Positions 1 to 7,258 of a stretch of 7,514 nt of DNA are shown here, piece by piece. The DNA comes from CAYOBW01 sp964402115 (GTDB lineage Bacteria; Verrucomicrobiota; Kiritimatiellia; UBA8416; CAYOBW01): NCBI GenBank assembly GCA_964402115.1, contig CAYOBW010000333.1, positions 1 to 7,514 on the forward strand. Direction: 5' to 3'. Both the position numbers and the translations under genes were made by a program. Positions within the stretch are counted from its first letter, which is position 1. Each line of letters starts with the position of its first letter. Under the pieces are notes generated by a model. That model was not told the origin of the DNA and ran no database searches. It was given only the letters and a program-made list of their open reading frames with translations.

Positions 1-13
1 CCGGCCAGGCGCT

Positions 14-3000
14 CTACTTGATGGAGAACACCGAGCCGTGGTCCACTTTTCGCGAGGTGAGGTACACTTTCCGGTTCGGACCGTCGTAGCGGATGATGAA
101 CGCATACGGGCCGGCCAGGATCTCCGTGCCCTCGACCAGCCCGGCGAACCGGCCCGAGGCGAGCGTCGTGAACCCCGTGGCCAGCACGATGTCGTAGTTG
201 TAGGGCAGGGTAGTCGACGCGGGCACTCGCAGCGTGAGCGTCGCGTTGTTCAGGTCGAGCGTGCCGGTGGTCATGGCCAGCTGGTCGTACCCGCCCGCCT
301 GCGCGCCGGCCGTCGCCCCCTGAATGTCCACGTGAAAGACCGCGCCGGAGGCCAGCGTCACGCTGTTCTGCACCGTCAGTCGCCCGGTGACGTTGGTTCC
401 GCCCGGCGCGAGGGCGCCGGTGCTGCCGACGTTCACCGCGCTGTACACCGTGCCCGTGCCGCCCAGCATGCCGCTGGTCACCGTGTAGGTGCTGACGGCG
501 TTGTGCGTGCCGTTGACCAGCAGCGCCCCGCCATTGATCGTGGTGGTCCCGCCGTACGTGTTGTTGCCGTCCAGGGTCTGCGTGCCCGTGCCGGTCTTGA
601 CCAGCGCCAGCGTTCCGCTCGAATTCTGGATGCTGCCGCCGTAGGCGCCGGACGCGTTGTCGCCGCCCACCGTCAGCGTGAATGTGCCGGCGCCGGTGAA
701 CACGTCCACGGTCCCCGCGCCCGCGGCCAGGCTGCTCAGCGTGCCCAGCGCCTCGCCGTCGCTGCCGGCCGGCGCGAAGCGCAGGCGCGACCCGGCGTTG
801 AACGCGACCCCGGCCGTGTCCGGAATGGTGCGGTTGCCGATGCTGTCGGCGACGCCGATCTGCAGTTCCGCGTTCGCCCCCAGGGTGAGGTTGCCGAGGA
901 AGTCGTTGGCGCTCCCCGCGGTGCGCTGCAACACGATCCGCCGGTTGACCGCGAAGGGAGACGTGACCGTGACGCTGCCCGCGCCGGTGAGCTGGCTGCC
1001 GAAGGTGGTCCGGTCCGTGGAGCCAGCCTGCAGCACAACGCTGCGGTTGAACGTCAGCGTGCCGCCGAACTGCGTGTTGTTCGGTCCAGGGCTGATGTTG
1101 TCCGTGCCCAGCGTCACGGTGCCCGAACCCAGGTTCGCGACCGTCAGGCTGTTGTTGACCGCCACGGCCGCGTTCGCCAGCAGCGCCACGTCGTTGGCGC
1201 CGGAGGCGGCGTCGCACAGCAGCACCGCGCCGGAGCCGAGCCCGCTGCCGTTGCCGAAGCGCAGGGTGCCCTGGCTGACGAGCGTGCCGCCGCCGTAGGC
1301 ATTGGCGCGCGTCAGCGTCCAGGCGCCCGTCCCCGACTTGACGAGGCCGCCGGTGTGGGTGGCGAGGATCTCGTTGTCGATCGCACCGTTGCCCGCCCCG
1401 GTTAGCGTCATGGCGCCGCTGGGATTCGTGCCCGCGATGTCGTCCGAGCCGCCGGTGTCGTTGAGCGTCAGCGTCGTGGCCGGGTTCGTGACCTCCAGCG
1501 CGCCGCCGCCCGCGCCGACGGTGAACGGTCGGTTGACCGTGAGCGTTGCGCCCGTGTACTGCAGCCTGCCGCCGTTGAATACCTGATTCGCCGCGAAGCC
1601 GTTGGCGCCGCCGATCGGGCAGTCGGTGTTGCCGCCGGTAAGGGTGGCGATGCTCACGGTGCCTCCGGCGTAGGTTGTCGGCCCGTCGTAGCTGCTCGTC
1701 CCGGTCAGCGTCAGCGTGCCCGCCCCGACCTTGGTCAGGAACCCCGTGCCGCCCGCGTCGTTCTTGATCACGCCGGCAAACAGCGTGGACTGGTCGTTGC
1801 CGCCCACGATCAACCCCTTGTTCTGGCCCGGCCCGCCGACGCGCACCCATGTCGCGGGGTTGGTGGAGGCCAGCGAACCCGCCTTGATGTTGTGGTAGCT
1901 CACGTAGCTGAAGATGCTGACGCTGCCGCCGTTGAGCAAGGTGATCGCGTTGAGCCCGCCGAGCGCGTTGTCGTTGCGCATGCGCAGGTGCGCCCCGGCG
2001 CCGTCCACCACCACCGGCCCCGTCAGGCCGCTGTTGTCGCCGGAGAGCTGCAGGTCGTTGCTGCCCGTGACGTAGAGCGTGCCCAGGCCCGAAAGTCTGC
2101 CGCCGTAGACGACCCCCGCGGCGCCGTAGTTGTACTTGAGCGTGGCCCCGCTGGCGACGCTGATGTTCCCGGCAATGGCTCCCGCCGTGCCGCTGCCCGT
2201 GCCCACCTGCAGCGTGCCGGCGTTCACCGTGGTGCCCGAGGTGTGGCTGCAGGTTCCGCTCAGCGTCAGCGTGCCGTTGCCGATCTTCACGAGGTTGATG
2301 TTGAGGTTGCCGTGCGTGCCGAACGCGCCCGTGTACGCGCTCGTCACGTCGCCGTAACCGATGCGCAGCACCGAGGTTCCCCCCGTGTTGACGGCGAAAA
2401 CGTCCCCGGCGCCTCCGGTGCTGTTGAGCCCCGCGATCGTCTCCGTGCGGTTGTTACCCTCCAGGCGCAGACTCCCGGGCACCGCCAGGGTGGCCGTGTC
2501 GGGAATGACTTCGTTGGCATCCAGCCGCAGATAGACGCCGGAGTTGACGGTTACGCTGCCCTGGAAATCGTTGGCGGCGTTCGAAAGCACGAAGCCGGGG
2601 ATCGAGGAACCGCCGAACGTCACGCCGCCCGCGCCGGTGATCTTCCCGCTGAGCGTCATGTAGTTGCCGGTGACGAGGACGGTGTTGCCGGCAACGTTGT
2701 TCAGCGTGATGCCGTTCGAGACGCTGTAGCCCGCGATGTTCAACGTCCCGCCGTCGAGCGTGACGGAGCCCGCGCCCAGCGCCGCGGCGTTGCCGAGCAG
2801 GATGGCGCCGGCGCTGATCGTCGTGCCGCCCGCGTACGTGCTGCCGCCGCCGCTCAGCGTCAGCGTGCCGGTGCCGATCTTCACCAGCGCGAGGCTCTTG
2901 ACCGGCTGGCCGGCCGAGACCAGCGTGCCGCTGAAGCTGCTGGTCGCGTTCCCCGCGCCCACGCGCAGCGTGTCGTTGGCGGAGCCGGGGCTGTTGATGA

Positions 3001-3910
3001 AGACCTCGCCGCTGCCGCTCAGCCCCGCTAGCGTCTCGGTCGCGCCGCTCACCTGGAACTTCAGGTAGCCGTTGAGCGCCAGGGAGGCTGTGTCCGGAAT
3101 GACCTCGGCGGCATCCGTGCGCAGGTAGGAGCCGGCGTTGACCGTTACGTTGCCCTGGAAGTCGTTCGCGGCATTGGCCAGGCCGGCATAGCCGCTGACG
3201 GTGAACCCGCCCGTGCCGGTGAGCTTGCCGCTGAAGGCGGCGTAGGCCGCGCTCGGGCTGAGCGTGTTGGACCCGGCGTTCAGCGTGATCGGCGAGGCGT
3301 AGGTGATCGCCGAACTGACCGACAGGGTGCCACCCGTCAGGGCGATCGCGTTGGCGACGTTGTTGCCGGCCAGGCTGAGCGTCGCGCCGCTCACCGTCAC
3401 CGCCCCCGTGCCCAGCGCGTTCACATGGCCCACGGTGACGGTCCCGGCCGAGACCGTCACCGCCCCGCTCAGCCCGCTGTTGTTGCCGCTCAGCGCCAGC
3501 GTGCCGCTGCCGGACTTGCTCCAGCCCTTGGCGCCGGCCAGCGCCAGGCCGATCGTCGCGGTCTGGTTGTTCACGGTGAGGGCCGGCGTGCCGCCGGCGT
3601 CCAGCGTCAGCGGGTCGCCGGTGCCGGCGTTCAGGATCCAGTTGTGGCTCGGCGTGGTGTCGCCGAAGGTGAGGTTGCCGATCGTCAGGGCGCGGTCCAG
3701 CGTGACCGTTGCGTCCGCCGGGATGTCGAGCGTCGAGAAGTCGGCTGTGTTGCCGGCGCCGTCCGCGATGGTGCCGCCACTCCAGTTGCCGTCCGCCGCC
3801 CAGCTGCCGCCGCCCGCCGTCGACCATGTGCCGCTCGCGGCCGGTGCGCCGCGGCCGGTCAGGGCGAGCACCGCTGCCGCCATGAATCCAACCTGAAGTA
3901 GGCGTTTCAT
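14..3910 (-). CDS. Exported PATR beta-helix protein, downstream paralogue (1298 aa)
   Basis: This is a secreted or surface protein of the autotransporter-associated beta-strand repeat (PATR) type. Its substrate or partner is unknown. A signal peptide is visible: MKRLL, a hydrophobic run at residues 7-18, and a likely cut after APA (about residue 24). An N-terminal block follows (GGGSWAADGNWSG near 33-45, TADFSTLD near 55-62, PSHNW 87-91). K-x-G-x-G motifs, the usual start of a PATR strand, occur at K132, K344, K542, K727, K858 and K1105. The intervening sequence is rich in Gly, Thr, Ser, Ala and Asn, as expected of a right-handed parallel beta-helix. The C-terminal domain (about 1135-1298) contains YDQL, F-A-G-L-V-E-G and I-I-R-Y-D, seen in barrel-less PATR proteins. 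No beta-barrel, PEP-CTERM or LPXTG signal is present. The start is fixed by a strong Shine-Dalgarno and the signal peptide; the stop is TAG. Family assignment is firm, function is unknown. Confidence 0.93.
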   Translation of the reverse strand: MKRLLQVGFMAAAVLALTGRGAPAASGTWSTAGGGSWAADGNWSGGTIADGAGNTADFSTLDIPADATVTLDRALTIGNLTFGDTTPSHNWILNAGTGDPLTLDAGGTPALTVNNQTATIGLALAGAKGWSKSGSGTLALSGNNSGLSGAVTVSAGTVTVGHVNALGTGAVTVSGATLSLAGNNVANAIALTGGTLSVSSAITYASPITLNAGSNTLSPSAAYAAFSGKLTGTGGFTVSGYAGLANAANDFQGNVTVNAGSYLRTDAAEVIPDTASLALNGYLKFQVSGATETLAGLSGSGEVFINSPGSANDTLRVGAGNATSSFSGTLVSAGQPVKSLALVKIGTGTLTLSGGGSTYAGGTTISAGAILLGNAAALGAGSVTLDGGTLNIAGYSVSNGITLNNVAGNTVLVTGNYMTLSGKITGAGGVTFGGSSIPGFVLSNAANDFQGSVTVNSGVYLRLDANEVIPDTATLAVPGSLRLEGNNRTETIAGLNSTGGAGDVFAVNTGGTSVLRIGYGDVTSAYTGAFGTHGNLNINLVKIGNGTLTLSGTCSHTSGTTVNAGTLQVGTGSGTAGAIAGNISVASGATLKYNYGAAGVVYGGRLSGLGTLYVTGSNDLQLSGDNSGLTGPVVVDGAGAHLRMRNDNALGGLNAITLLNGGSVSIFSYVSYHNIKAGSLASTNPATWVRVGGPGQNKGLIVGGNDQSTLFAGVIKNDAGGTGFLTKVGAGTLTLTGTSSYDGPTTYAGGTVSIATLTGGNTDCPIGGANGFAANQVFNGGRLQYTGATLTVNRPFTVGAGGGALEVTNPATTLTLNDTGGSDDIAGTNPSGAMTLTGAGNGAIDNEILATHTGGLVKSGTGAWTLTRANAYGGGTLVSQGTLRFGNGSGLGSGAVLLCDAASGANDVALLANAAVAVNNSLTVANLGSGTVTLGTDNISPGPNNTQFGGTLTFNRSVVLQAGSTDRTTFGSQLTGAGSVTVTSPFAVNRRIVLQRTAGSANDFLGNLTLGANAELQIGVADSIGNRTIPDTAGVAFNAGSRLRFAPAGSDGEALGTLSSLAAGAGTVDVFTGAGTFTLTVGGDNASGAYGGSIQNSSGTLALVKTGTGTQTLDGNNTYGGTTTINGGALLVNGTHNAVSTYTVTSGMLGGTGTVYSAVNVGSTGALAPGGTNVTGRLTVQNSVTLASGAVFHVDIQGATAGAQAGGYDQLAMTTGTLDLNNATLTLRVPASTTLPYNYDIVLATGFTTLASGRFAGLVEGTEILAGPYAFIIRYDGPNRKVYLTSRKVDHGSVFSIK
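599..1339 (-). repeat. Module B, single copy in the downstream protein (residues 858-1104)
   Basis: This 247-residue module runs from K858 to just before K1105. Landmarks are LGTDNI, STDRTTF, NRRIVLQR, NDFLGN (L1005), ANAELQIGV and IGNRTIPDT. Its middle is closest to B1 of the upstream protein. Its end (GTVDVFTGAG, NSSGTLAL) is closest to B2. Confidence 0.8.
1340..2287 (-). other. 316-residue segment unique to the downstream protein (residues 542-857)
   Basis: The upstream protein has no counterpart. There, K349 and the next 52 residues up to LLATG line up without gaps with K858 and the 52 residues up to LLANA in this protein. The extra 948 bases lie exactly between two K-x-G-x-G boundaries (K542 and K858), with one more such motif at K727. 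The segment is itself PATR-like (SGDNSGLTGP, KVGAGTLTLTG) but holds aromatic and charged patches (LKYNYG, HLRMRND, VSYHNIK, TWVRVGG) that stand out from the Gly/Thr background. Confidence 0.75.
2288..2881 (-). repeat. Module A, second copy in the downstream protein (residues 344-541)
   Basis: This 198-residue module runs from K344 to just before K542. Landmarks are SGKITGAGG (421-429), ANDFQGS (Q450), EVIPDT, LRLEGNNRTETIAGL and HGNLNINLVKIG. The latter half is closer to the single A module of the upstream protein than to its own neighbour copy. Confidence 0.8.
2882..3517 (-). repeat. Module A, first copy in the downstream protein (residues 132-343)
   Basis: This 212-residue module runs from K132 to just before K344. 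Landmarks are GHVNALGTG, SGKLTGTGG (227-235), ANDFQGN (Q252), EVIPDT and ATETLAGL. A second copy follows directly. Confidence 0.8.
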
Positions 3911-3919
3911 CTTCTGTTG

Positions 3920-3926
3920 CCTCCTT
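3920..3926 (-). promoter_or_regulatory. Strong Shine-Dalgarno for the downstream PATR gene
   Basis: On the minus strand AAGGAGG lies 9 bases before the ATG at 3910. It is a near-perfect match to the anti-Shine-Dalgarno and settles the start. It is far stronger than the site in front of the upstream paralogue, so the second gene should be translated efficiently from a shared transcript. Confidence 0.88.
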
Positions 3927-3953
3927 GCATCCCGTTTCGCAGAACGGACTGCA

Positions 3954-3974
3954 GCCCGCCCTGCCGGCGCGGGC
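3954..3974 (-). other. Intergenic GC hairpin between the two genes
   Basis: In the 67-base gap GCCCGC (3954-3959) and GCGGGC (3969-3974) form a perfect 6-bp stem with a 9-base loop, starting just after the TGA of the upstream gene. A second, weaker stem, CCGTT/AACGG (3932-3936 with 3943-3947), follows. No T-run comes after either stem on the minus strand, so an intrinsic terminator is unlikely. A transcript-stabilising or attenuating role between co-transcribed genes is possible but unproven. Confidence 0.4.
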
Positions 3975-3977
3975 GCT

Positions 3978-6900
3978 TCACCGCACGGTCAGCACGGTCC
4001 CCTGGGTGACCTTGTGCGCCGTGAGCGTGACCGCGCCCGCCGTAACGTCATACTCTACCACGAACCCATAATCCCCGGCTACAATTCGCCCGCCGTCCGG
4101 CAGCCCCGCGAACGTGCCCGCGATGGACGAGCAGCCGCTCACGATCGTGTACACCGCGCCGTCGCGCGGCACGTAGCCATCCAGAAGCGTCACGCGCAGC
4201 GTGCCGTCGCCGGGCTGCAGCGCGCCGGTCATGTTCAGCCGGTCATAGCCCGCGCCGGCCGTTTCGCCCCGGATGTCGACGGCCAGCGTGCCGCCGCTCT
4301 GGAAGGTGATCGTGCCCTGCACGGCCAGCTCGGCCGTGGCGTTCGTGCCGCCCGCCGACAGCACGCCGCCGTCCGCCACGCTGGCGCCCGCGCCCAGCAC
4401 GCCGCTGCCGCCGAGCGTGCCGCCGCCCGCCGCCGTGTGCAGCCCCGCGCCCGCGTAGCGGCCGTTGACCAGGAGCTGCCCGCCCGCCACCGTCGTGGCG
4501 CCCCCGTACGTGTTCGTCCCGCTCAACACCTGCGTCCCCGCGCCGGTCTTCGTCAACGCCAGCGCCCCGCTGCTGTTGATGATCGCGCCGCTGAAGTCAC
4601 CGCTGCCGTCGCCGCCGCCGACCGTCAGCGTGAACCCCGCGCCGGTGAACATGTCCACCGTCCCCGCGCCGGGCGCCAGGCTCACGAGCGCGCCGACGGT
4701 CTCGGCGTCGCCCGCGCCGACGGGGGCAATCCTCAGCCGGGCGCCGGGGCAGAGACGGATCGCCGTCCCGTCCGGGACCGTGCGGTTGCCGATGCCGGTG
4801 GCCACGCCGATCTGCAGGTCGGCGTTCGTGCTGACGGTGAGCGTGCCCGCGAATGTGTTGGTCGCGCCCGACGGCCGGTCGAAAACGATACGGCGGCTGC
4901 CGGCGAACGGCGACGCGACAGTGATGTTCCCCGCGCCCGTGATGAGCCCGCCGAACGTTGTCCGGTCGCTGGAGCCCGCCGCGAGCGTCACGTCGCGGTT
5001 CAGCGTGACCGTGCCGCCGTACTGCATGTTGGCCGACGCCGTAAAGCTGTCCGTGCCGATGGTCGCCTCGCCGCGGCCCTGGGCCGCCACCGTGATGTTG
5101 TTGTTCACCGTCAGCGGGCCGGTTGCCAGCAGCGTGGCCGCATTCGTGCCCGTGCCGGCGTCGCCGAGCGTGACCGGGCCGGCGCCCAGCGCGGCAGCGT
5201 TGCCCACAAGCATCCGGCCCTGGCTGATCGTCGTGCCGCCGCCGTAGGTGCTGGCCCCATTGAGGGTCTGCGTGCCCGTGCCGGTCTTGGCGAGGGCCAG
5301 CAGGCCGGCGCCGACGTCGTTCTGCAGGACGCCGCTGAAGACGCCGCTGCCGTCGCCCGCGCCGATCGTCAGGGTGAACAACTCCGTGCCAAACCATTTG
5401 AAGATCGTGCCCGCCCCCGCCGTCAGGCTGCGCAGCGCACCCACGGTTTCGCCATCCAGCCCGGCGGCCGGCGCGATGCGCAGGCGCCCACCCGCCGCGA
5501 AACTGACGCTTGCGCGGTCGGGAAGCGTGCGGTTGCCGATGCTGGTCCGGACGCCGATCTGCAGGTCGGCGTTCGTGCTGACGGTTAGGTTGCCGACGAA
5601 GTCGTTGGTCGCGCCGGAAACGCGGTCGAAGACGATGCGGCGGTTCATTGCAAAGGGCGACGTGATGGTGAGGTTGCCGGTGCCGGTGATCGTGTTCGCG
5701 AATGTCGTGCGGTCGCTGGAGCCGGCTTGCAGGGTCACGTCGCGCTGCAGTGTCACAACGCCGCCGTACTGCATGTTGGCCGCGGATGTGAAGTTGTCCG
5801 TGCCCAGCGTGGTCACGCCGGCGCCCTGGCTGTCCACCGTGATGGCATGGTTGAGCGTGACCGCTCCGGTCGCCAGCAGCCCCGTGGCGCGGGCGCCGGT
5901 GTCCGCGTCGTTGAGCGTCACCGCACCGGTCCCGAGCGACGTGGCGCCGCCCGCGCGGAGCGTGCCCGCGCTGACGGTCGTTCCGCCCGTGTAGCCGCTG
6001 GCGCCGCCCAGGGTCAGGGCGCCGGCGCCGATCTTGACCAGGCGGATGTTCTGGTTGCCGTGGCCGCCGATCACGCCGGTGAAAGCGCTGGTTGCGTCGC
6101 CGGCGCCGATCCGCAGCGTGGAGACGCCGGCGCCGCTGTTGAGCGCGAAGATGTCGAAGCCGCCGTAGAGGCCGGCCAGGGTCTCGGTGCGGTTATCGCC
6201 CTCGAGGCGCAGCGAGCCGGCGCAGGTCACGCTGCACGTGTCGGGAATCACCTCGTCGGCGTCCACGCGGAGGAACGCGACGGGGCCGATCGTGATGTTG
6301 CCCTGGAAATCGTTCGCCGGGTTGGACAGCGCCAGTCCGGGCGTGTTCGTGCCGGTGAGCAGGAACCCGCCCGTTCCCGTGAGCTTGCCGCTCAGCACGC
6401 GGTAGTTGCCGTCCACCGCAAGCGTATTGGTGCCGGCATTGGTGAGCGTGAGGGGGAAGGACGCGCCGGTGGCCAGGGCCAGCGTGCCGCCGTTGAGCGT
6501 GAGGGCGTTGGTGACGGGGTAGCCGGCGAGATTCAGCGTCGCGCCGGTCTGCACGGTCACCGGACCGGCGCCGAGCGCCCGGAGGTGGCCGGCCGCGACA
6601 GTGCCGGATGCGATCGTCGCGTCGCCGCCGAGCGCGCCGTTGTCGCCGTTCAGCGCCAGCGCTCCCGCGCCGGTCTTGGTCCAGCCGCGCGTGCCGGCCA
6701 GGCTGACGTTGACCGTGGCCGTCTGGTTGCTGACGAAGAAAGCCGGTATCCCGGCCGAGTCGAGCGTCAGCGGGCCGCCGGAGCCCGTCTCCAGGAACCA
6801 GTTGTGGCTCGGCGACTTGTCGCCGAAAAGCAGGTTGCCGATGGTGCGTGCGCCGTCCAGCGTGACCGCGGCGTCCGTGGTCAGATCGAGCATCGAGAAA

Positions 6901-7079
6901 TCGGCCGTGCTGTCCGCGCCGTCGGCCACGACGCTGCCGCTCCAGTTGTCGGCCGCGGCCCAGGATCCGCCAAGGAGGTTGGTCCATGTGCCGCCGGCTG
7001 CCTGGACCTTTGGCGGCGCAAGGGTGGCGAGAGTGAGGGCCAGGCCGAGCGAGCGAAGCAGGTGCGCTGCAGCGTCCAT
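3978..7079 (-). CDS. Exported PATR beta-helix protein, upstream paralogue (1033 aa)
   Basis: This paralogue of the downstream protein is also an exported PATR beta-helix protein of unknown role. The chosen start gives a plausible signal peptide: a hydrophobic run at residues 11-21 and a cut after VQA (about residue 27). The open frame continues upstream to 7460, but that part is Arg/Pro-rich, crosses palindromic intergenic DNA and lacks beta-strand repeats, so it was left out. Landmarks are GGSWAAADNWSG (37-48), TADFSMLD (58-65), PSHNW (90-94), K-x-G-x-G motifs at K135, K349, K598 and K844, and a C-terminal domain with YDRL, FAGLPDG and FVVEYD. The N-terminal 130 residues and last 190 residues align with the other protein almost without gaps. 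The Shine-Dalgarno is weak (GGATGG about 6 bases before ATG). The stop is TGA. No barrel, PEP-CTERM or LPXTG motif is present. It is likely the first gene of a two-gene operon. Confidence 0.92.
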   Translation of the reverse strand: MDAAAHLLRSLGLALTLATLAPPKVQAAGGTWTNLLGGSWAAADNWSGSVVADGADSTADFSMLDLTTDAAVTLDGARTIGNLLFGDKSPSHNWFLETGSGGPLTLDSAGIPAFFVSNQTATVNVSLAGTRGWTKTGAGALALNGDNGALGGDATIASGTVAAGHLRALGAGPVTVQTGATLNLAGYPVTNALTLNGGTLALATGASFPLTLTNAGTNTLAVDGNYRVLSGKLTGTGGFLLTGTNTPGLALSNPANDFQGNITIGPVAFLRVDADEVIPDTCSVTCAGSLRLEGDNRTETLAGLYGGFDIFALNSGAGVSTLRIGAGDATSAFTGVIGGHGNQNIRLVKIGAGALTLGGASGYTGGTTVSAGTLRAGGATSLGTGAVTLNDADTGARATGLLATGAVTLNHAITVDSQGAGVTTLGTDNFTSAANMQYGGVVTLQRDVTLQAGSSDRTTFANTITGTGNLTITSPFAMNRRIVFDRVSGATNDFVGNLTVSTNADLQIGVRTSIGNRTLPDRASVSFAAGGRLRIAPAAGLDGETVGALRSLTAGAGTIFKWFGTELFTLTIGAGDGSGVFSGVLQNDVGAGLLALAKTGTGTQTLNGASTYGGGTTISQGRMLVGNAAALGAGPVTLGDAGTGTNAATLLATGPLTVNNNITVAAQGRGEATIGTDSFTASANMQYGGTVTLNRDVTLAAGSSDRTTFGGLITGAGNITVASPFAGSRRIVFDRPSGATNTFAGTLTVSTNADLQIGVATGIGNRTVPDGTAIRLCPGARLRIAPVGAGDAETVGALVSLAPGAGTVDMFTGAGFTLTVGGGDGSGDFSGAIINSSGALALTKTGAGTQVLSGTNTYGGATTVAGGQLLVNGRYAGAGLHTAAGGGTLGGSGVLGAGASVADGGVLSAGGTNATAELAVQGTITFQSGGTLAVDIRGETAGAGYDRLNMTGALQPGDGTLRVTLLDGYVPRDGAVYTIVSGCSSIAGTFAGLPDGGRIVAGDYGFVVEYDVTAGAVTLTAHKVTQGTVLTVR
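4551..5288 (-). repeat. Module B, second copy in the upstream protein (residues 598-843)
   Basis: This 246-residue copy has matching landmarks: IGTDSF, SANMQYGG, SSDRTTF, SRRIVFDR, NTFAGT (A744), STNADLQIGV and IGNRTVPD. Stretches of DNA are identical to the first copy at an exact 747-base offset, so this is a tandem duplication and not just a loose run of similar strands. Confidence 0.85.
4804..4838 (-). repeat. 35-base perfect direct repeat, copy in B2
   Basis: This is the partner of 5551-5585, identical over all 35 bases. The equivalent part of the downstream gene (near 853-887) encodes GANAELQIGV and is not identical, so the identity is specific to the two B copies inside one gene. Confidence 0.9.
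5289..6035 (-). repeat. Module B, first copy in the upstream protein (residues 349-597)
   Basis: This is a 249-residue module from K349 to just before K598. Landmarks are LGTDNF, SANMQYGG, SSDRTTF, NRRIVFDR, NDFVGN (V495), STNADLQIGV and IGNRTLPD. It is followed directly by a second copy in the same frame at a 249-codon step. Confidence 0.85.
5551..5585 (-). repeat. 35-base perfect direct repeat, copy in B1
   Basis: These 35 bases match 4804-4838 exactly and encode the region around STNADLQIGV. The offset of 747 bases keeps the frame. A second identical stretch, 23 bases long, occurs at 5760-5782 and 5013-5035 with the same offset. Confidence 0.9.
6036..6677 (-). repeat. Module A of the upstream protein (residues 135-348)
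   Basis: This single copy of module A runs between the K-x-G-x-G motifs at K135 and K349. Its centre contains SGKLTGTGG, ANDFQGN (Q259), VIPDT and LRLEGDNRTETLAGL. It aligns with both A copies of the downstream protein: its first part (GH..ALG) resembles copy 1, and its last part (LRLEG.NRTET, HGN.NI.LVKIG) resembles copy 2. Confidence 0.8.
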
Positions 7080-7107
7080 GTAACCATCCAGGTGGTGTCG
7101 CCGAGTT

Positions 7108-7127
7108 GTTATTCCCCGTGTAATAAC
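7108..7127 (-). promoter_or_regulatory. Dyad in the leader of the upstream PATR gene
   Basis: GTTATT (7108-7113) and AATAAC (7122-7127) form a 6-bp dyad with an 8-base centre, between the candidate -10 box and the start codon. GTT/AAC outside it (7105-7107 and 7130-7132) extends the symmetry around a 2-base bulge. It could be an operator for a dimeric regulator or a small leader hairpin. The AT-rich arms in a GC-rich genome make it stand out. Confidence 0.3.
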
Positions 7128-7136
7128 CGAACTTGT

Positions 7137-7166
7137 ATCGTATGCGAGAGTACGCCTCGGCGGCAA
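7137..7166 (-). promoter_or_regulatory. Candidate sigma-70-type promoter for the PATR pair
   Basis: On the minus strand TTGCCG (7161-7166) and TACGAT (7137-7142) are separated by 18 bases. Each matches 4 of 6 consensus positions. The site lies in the least GC-rich part of the window, about 58 bases before the ATG at 7079, which would give a leader of roughly 50 bases. This is a pattern match only. Confidence 0.3.
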
Positions 7167-7258
7167 CAGGATTGTGTGGGCCCGAAACGGCGGCGGTAGG
7201 TCGGGCACTACGAGACCGGCATGTCTGGTGCCGTTCAGGAATGAGCGTGCATTTGTCG

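Noticed and set aside
14..500. Autotransporter beta-barrel at the C-terminus of the downstream protein
   Set aside because: The last 165 residues are a Gly-rich soluble-type domain ending in SVFSIK. There is no roughly 250-residue run of amphipathic strands and no terminal aromatic residue.
38..1405. Long plus-strand ORF of 455 codons, with similar ones at 1892-3031, 4014-5588 and 5727-7199
   Set aside because: They are antisense to the PATR genes. Their products are Arg/Ala/Gln/Gly-rich with monotonous motifs, the known shadow of GC-rich repetitive coding DNA, and they have no domain or good ribosome binding site.
3932..3974. Rho-independent terminator between the two genes
   Set aside because: Hairpins exist, but no T-run follows on the minus strand, and a strong ribosome binding site comes right after.
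14..7079. RTX-type calcium-binding repeats or a CRISPR array, suggested by Gly-rich and periodic sequence
   Set aside because: GGxGxDxxx nonapeptides do not recur in series, and the DNA repeats are long, diverged and coding, without uniform short repeats and spacers.
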